The position numbers were made by a program, and so were the translations under genes. DNA of 8,643 bases from an uncultured Eubacterium sp. (GTDB lineage Bacteria > Bacillota > Clostridia > Peptostreptococcales > Anaerovoracaceae). The stretch spans positions 1 through 8,643 of the forward strand of contig URXI01000182.1 of assembly GCA_900551775.1 (NCBI GenBank), in the 5' to 3' direction. Shown here one piece after another: positions 6,265 to 8,643 of this stretch (the stretch's first letter is position 1; every line of letters begins with the position of its first letter). The notes under the pieces were generated by a model, which saw nothing but the letters and a program-made list of their open reading frames with translations, ran no database searches and was not told the DNA's origin.

Positions 6265-7374
6265 TCACTTTACTTTGACAATGCCCATACTGGCGCCGTA
6301 CTGCACGATGGCACAGCCCTCACTGACAGGTTCCACATGGGAAAAGATCAGCGGAACGACAAATTCTCCGTTCTCGTCCATGTAACCCCAGCCCTTTTCG
6401 TGCGTTTCATGTTCTACCAGGACCTTAGTAAAGCCTTCCGAGAAAACACAAAACCTGACGCCTACGATACACCCTTTCGACCGTTCCGCTATGGTTCGTC
6501 CCTTCTCATCGACAATCAAGATTCGCTTTCCCGTATCGACAACACCTTTGCCCTCTCGAAAGCTTCCCGCTTCCCGGCCGCCTCCCAGGGTGAGCACCAT
6601 CTCTCCTTTGGTATTCATATAACCACATTGGCCGTTTTCCTTTTTTACATAGGAAACGCCGTGGTCGAACTGGTCGATGGAGCAAAATCGCTCGCCTCCG
6701 AACTTCAGGCGTCCGTCCTTGTCTCTGATTACGAGAAATGCATCGTCATCCTTCGTCTTTACCAGTTCGCTATACAAGCCTTCCCCCAGAGGGCTTAAGC
6801 TTTGTTCGTACTCTGCGTATGTACCACTTCTGCATTCGAGAATCCTGTCAGGCTCCCCACGCCCATCGTCATAAATGGACAGCAGACCCTCTTTTTCCCA
6901 CGTGACAGTTGTTTCTTCTTCAAAAGTATAGAGCTCATTTCCATGACGATCTATGACCATATACGACAGATTATCTCCGTTTCGAACTAAAGCATAGTCA
7001 CCGTAAAAAGCCTCCGCATGGTCGTAGCGGGCCTTGATCAGTACCTTGCCGTCTAAGTTCATATAGCCGTACTTCCCGTCTTCGCAGTAAATGAGCCTGT
7101 CTTTTCCCCCATATTCCAGCACGCCTCTGGCCCTCCACTGGGGCTTTCCGTCTTTTACCGTCATCACACTCATCATATCGCCTTTGCTCACAAAAAAGAC
7201 ACCGTCGATGTATTCAATATGATGGGAGGTGCTGGGCGGCAGCACCCATCGGATTTCTCCTGCAGACTGATAATCCTTCGGATGCTCACCGGCTTTCACA
7301 AAGCCGTAGATCCCCAGGCCCATGCACAGTAACAGTAAGATTGCCGCCATGGAGATAAAACGTTTTGCTGTCAT
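6265..7374 (-). CDS. Membrane-anchored WG-repeat protein 1
   Basis: This 369-residue protein has a basic N-terminus, one membrane helix (about 6-26) and then a probably extracellular domain of WG-like beta repeats. The repeats are clearest at GYMNLDGKVLI (103-113), MVIDRHGNELY (139-149), GYMNTKGEMVL (251-261), ILIVDEKGRTI (285-295) and GWGYMDENGEFVV (328-340). Only the last keeps the full Trp-Gly; elsewhere Tyr or Cys replaces the Trp. Directly after the helix is EIRWVLPP (40-47), the juxtamembrane Trp/Pro motif found in all four WG proteins of the operon. The frame stays open to a GTG at 7383, but the ATG at 7374 is preferred because GAGGTGAT (7379-7386), an excellent SD, lies 4 nt upstream of it. 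WG repeats (Pfam WG_beta_rep) have no general assigned function. A role as receptor or adaptor of the exporter is inference from context. No convincing lipobox is seen. Confidence 0.88.
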   Translation of the reverse strand: MTAKRFISMAAILLLLCMGLGIYGFVKAGEHPKDYQSAGEIRWVLPPSTSHHIEYIDGVFFVSKGDMMSVMTVKDGKPQWRARGVLEYGGKDRLIYCEDGKYGYMNLDGKVLIKARYDHAEAFYGDYALVRNGDNLSYMVIDRHGNELYTFEEETTVTWEKEGLLSIYDDGRGEPDRILECRSGTYAEYEQSLSPLGEGLYSELVKTKDDDAFLVIRDKDGRLKFGGERFCSIDQFDHGVSYVKKENGQCGYMNTKGEMVLTLGGGREAGSFREGKGVVDTGKRILIVDEKGRTIAERSKGCIVGVRFCVFSEGFTKVLVEHETHEKGWGYMDENGEFVVPLIFSHVEPVSEGCAIVQYGASMGIVKVK

Positions 7375-7378
7375 TTGG

Positions 7379-7386
7379 ATCACCTC
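7379..7386 (-). promoter_or_regulatory. Ribosome binding site that sets the WG protein 1 start
   Basis: GAGGTGAT on the minus strand matches the 16S rRNA 3' end over eight bases and sits 4 nt before the ATG at 7372-7374. It contains the GTG at 7381-7383 that would otherwise be a longer start, and it overlaps the stop codon of the ATPase gene (7385-7387). This suggests translational coupling of the two genes. Confidence 0.75.
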
Positions 7387-8107
7387 AAAATATCACTTTC
7401 ATGGCTTCTTCCAGCGTGGAGTTGTACTTCTCGCGAATATCGTCGCAAGGCGCGTTCATGGTCACCTGCCCCTCTTTCAAGACGATGACCGAATCAAATA
7501 ATCTCTCAATTTCCGAAATCAGGTGGGTCGCCACCAAAATCGTTCCTTTTGAATCAAAGTTTTCTAATATGGTATCCAGCACGTTATCTCTGGCTGCCAC
7601 ATCCACCCCGCCCAGAGGCTCGTCAAGGAGATAGAGTCTGGCGTTTCGCGCCATGGCAAAACTGATCTGCACCTTGTCGATCATCCCTTTGGACATCTCT
7701 TTAAATTCTTTTTTCGCGCTGATTTCAAATTTGTCCAGAAGCTCCATAAATCGTTCTCGATTGAAATCCTCGAAAAACTCTACATAGATTTCCAAAATAT
7801 CTTCCGCCGTGCGGTTCAAAGAAAATGCCGGCCGGTCTGGAAGATAGGCCACATGGGCCTTGCTCTTGGCCCCGGGCTTTTCGCCGTCAATCAGCACGGT
7901 ACCTGTATAAGTGGTGTACAGGCCCGCCAAAATCTTCAGCAAGGTCGTCTTGCCGCTGCCGTTGGGTCCCAGCAGGCCGATGATCCTGCCCTCGGGAATC
8001 TCCAAATCGACATCTCTCAGAGCCTGCACGCTGCCAAAAGTCTTATTCAGATTTTCTACCTTTACAATCGGCGGATTCTCCACCAATCTCAATTTACGCT
8101 CTTCCAT
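7385..8107 (-). CDS. ABC transporter ATP-binding protein (YtrB/BcrA-like exporter ATPase)
   Basis: This 240-residue nucleotide-binding subunit would act as a dimer on the cytoplasmic face and drive the permeases encoded downstream. Motifs in order are: Walker A GPNGSGKT (47-54), Q-loop region AYLPDRP (87-93), signature EMSKGM (137-142), Walker B LYLLDEP (158-164), D-loop GGVD (166-169) and H-loop His195 in ATHLISE. The signature reads SKG where the classic form is SGG, and Asp91 stands about where the Q-loop Gln is expected. Both traits fit YtrB/BcrA-type exporter ATPases more than importers, and the catalytic Walker B Glu163 and His195 are intact. The start ATG has an AGAGGGA SD and gives about 12 residues before the domain core. 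It is the only ATPase gene here, so it presumably serves all four permeases. The stop TGA overlaps the SD of the next gene. Confidence 0.95.
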   Translation of the reverse strand: MEERKLRLVENPPIVKVENLNKTFGSVQALRDVDLEIPEGRIIGLLGPNGSGKTTLLKILAGLYTTYTGTVLIDGEKPGAKSKAHVAYLPDRPAFSLNRTAEDILEIYVEFFEDFNRERFMELLDKFEISAKKEFKEMSKGMIDKVQISFAMARNARLYLLDEPLGGVDVAARDNVLDTILENFDSKGTILVATHLISEIERLFDSVIVLKEGQVTMNAPCDDIREKYNSTLEEAMKVIF

Positions 8108-8119
8108 CTCAAATCCCTC

Positions 8120-8503
8120 TTACATCGCCTCTCCAAATCCGTCACTCATATCAATCTCACGAAAAAATTCTTCAATCTGCTCCTTACTGAATCCCAATCC
8201 TTTCATCTTTTGCAGAAATTCACTGACGATTTTCTCTGCAGCTTCTTTTCTCACCTGATCGATGATTGCGGTATCTGTCGTTACAAAGCGTCCCGTGGTG
8301 CGCTCCGATATCAAAAGCCCTTCTCTCTCCAGCTCCGCCAAAGCACGCTGCATGGTATTGGGATTTACGCCAAAATCCTCCGCCAGCTCTCTGACCGACG
8401 CAACCTTTGCTCCTGCAGCCAGTTCCCCCGATACGATGGCCGCTCTGATCTTATCCATAATCTGCATGTAAATCGGCAGGTTCTCATTGAGTAATTTGTC
8501 CAT
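8120..8503 (-). CDS. GntR-family transcriptional regulator, YtrA subfamily
   Basis: This 127-residue protein has the size and layout of the YtrA subfamily of GntR regulators: a winged helix-turn-helix followed by a short helical dimerisation tail, with no large ligand-binding domain. The winged helix spans roughly residues 9-75, beginning with the typical PIYMQIMDKIRAAI segment. The recognition helix is in VNPNTMQRALAELEREGL (about 46-63) and the wing is RTTGRFV (69-74). Residues about 79-118 form charged amphipathic helices. The ATG start is supported by a perfect AAGGAGG at 8509-8515, 5 nt away. It is the first gene of the operon and ends 12 nt before the ATPase gene. By family precedent it should repress the adjacent ABC transporter operon by binding the inverted repeat at 8526-8555. 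What it senses is not shown by the sequence. Confidence 0.93.
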   Translation of the reverse strand: MDKLLNENLPIYMQIMDKIRAAIVSGELAAGAKVASVRELAEDFGVNPNTMQRALAELEREGLLISERTTGRFVTTDTAIIDQVRKEAAEKIVSEFLQKMKGLGFSKEQIEEFFREIDMSDGFGEAM

Positions 8504-8525
8504 AACTGCCTCCTTCCCTTCATGT

Positions 8526-8555
8526 ATTATTGTATTATCTACTTAATACAATAAT
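8526..8555. promoter_or_regulatory. Probable GntR (YtrA-type) operator, 12-bp perfect inverted repeat
   Basis: The plus strand reads ATTATTGTATTA (8526-8537), six spacer bases TCTACT, then TAATACAATAAT (8544-8555), so the two arms are perfect inverted repeats. AT-rich palindromes of this general form are typical targets of dimeric GntR-family repressors, and the gene directly downstream encodes one. The upstream arm covers the -10 hexamer and the other arm would cover the transcription start region. Autorepression relieved by a ligand or stress signal is inferred. No second copy was noticed elsewhere in the window. Confidence 0.75.
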
Positions 8556-8576
8556 GCTAGTTTGCAAAAAAGTCAA
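8548..8576 (-). promoter_or_regulatory. Sigma-A-type promoter of the operon
   Basis: On the minus strand, TTGACT (8571-8576) matches the -35 consensus at 5 of 6 positions. After exactly 17 nt comes TATTGT (8548-8553), which matches the -10 consensus at 4 of 6. The site is about 45 nt upstream of the regulator's start codon, and no other promoter this good is seen within the ten-gene block, so it probably drives the whole operon. The -10 box lies inside the inverted repeat at 8526-8555, which fits repression by steric occlusion. Confidence 0.7.
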
Positions 8577-8588
8577 TAGATTTCTGCT

Positions 8589-8632
8589 AAAAAAACCTGC
8601 TAACAAAAGTCAAGTGCTTTTCGTCAGGTTTT
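8589..8632 (-). terminator. Probable rho-independent terminator of an upstream gene, possibly bidirectional
   Basis: An inverted repeat pairs AAAACCTG (8592-8599) with CAGGTTTT (8625-8632). A second inner stem of about 5 bp pairs AAAAG with CTTTT around a 7-nt loop. Read on the minus strand, the hairpin runs straight into seven T residues (complement of the A-run 8589-8595), the standard intrinsic terminator form. It lies upstream of the operon promoter, so it most likely ends a minus-strand gene beyond the window edge and insulates this operon. On the plus strand it is followed by a weaker T-rich tail, so it may act both ways. The upstream gene cannot be seen. Confidence 0.65.
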
Positions 8633-8643
8633 CAAATTATTTT

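Noticed and set aside
6112..6798. 228-codon open frame on the plus strand
   Set aside because: It is antisense to WG protein 1 and permease 1, crosses their junction, and has no SD or protein-family features.
7853..8494. 213-codon open frame on the plus strand
   Set aside because: It is antisense to the ATPase and GntR genes, both of which carry unmistakable family motifs on the minus strand.
8585..8613. Second TTGACT with a -10-like TTAGCA further upstream
   Set aside because: The TTGACT is part of the terminator hairpin and its -10 partner is poor. The TTGACT/TATTGT pair at 8548-8576 is much better.
1..8643. CRISPR arrays, tRNA or rRNA genes, insertion sequences, phage or toxin-antitoxin genes
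   Set aside because: No regular short repeats, transposase motifs, terminal inverted repeats or RNA-gene sequences were recognised. The window is filled by one coherent operon.

Overview
The window reads as one compact operon, entirely on the minus strand, from a Gram-positive anaerobe of the Bacillota. Clostridia is the best guess: Shine-Dalgarno (SD) sequences are strong and purine-rich, GC content is moderate, the regulator is a YtrA-type GntR protein, and the proteins are WG-repeat and ABC-2 families that are common there. The genus cannot be named from the sequence. Ten genes fill about 152 to 8503, with gaps of 20 nt or less, and several stop codons lie inside the next gene's SD.

In transcription order (high to low coordinates): a rho-independent-type hairpin at the window edge that probably ends an upstream gene; a sigma-A-type promoter whose -10 box lies inside a perfect 12-bp inverted repeat (probable operator); a YtrA-like GntR repressor; one ABC ATPase; then WG protein 1, permease 1, permease 2, WG protein 2, WG protein 3, permease 3, WG protein 4 and permease 4. 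The last 152 nt hold a long hairpin and a weak promoter-like sequence, but no recognisable gene.

The likely machine is an ABC-2 type exporter in the cytoplasmic membrane. A single ATPase could power up to four paralogous six-helix permeases. Beside each permease gene is a gene for a membrane-anchored, outward-facing protein built of WG-type beta repeats. All four WG proteins share the same plan: a short basic N-terminus, one membrane helix, a conserved juxtamembrane Trp/Pro motif, then WG-like repeats. All four permeases share a Glu...Leu-Pro loop motif and an aromatic-Arg motif near the C-terminus. This 4 + 4 + 1 arrangement under one GntR switch is the notable feature. Its substrate is unknown; the closest known arrangement is the YtrA/YtrB-type envelope-stress ABC operon, and WG proteins are not part of that system.

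Basis: gene boundaries, motifs, SDs and repeats are read directly from the sequence. Family names come from recognised motifs. The complex, its role and its substrate are inference.
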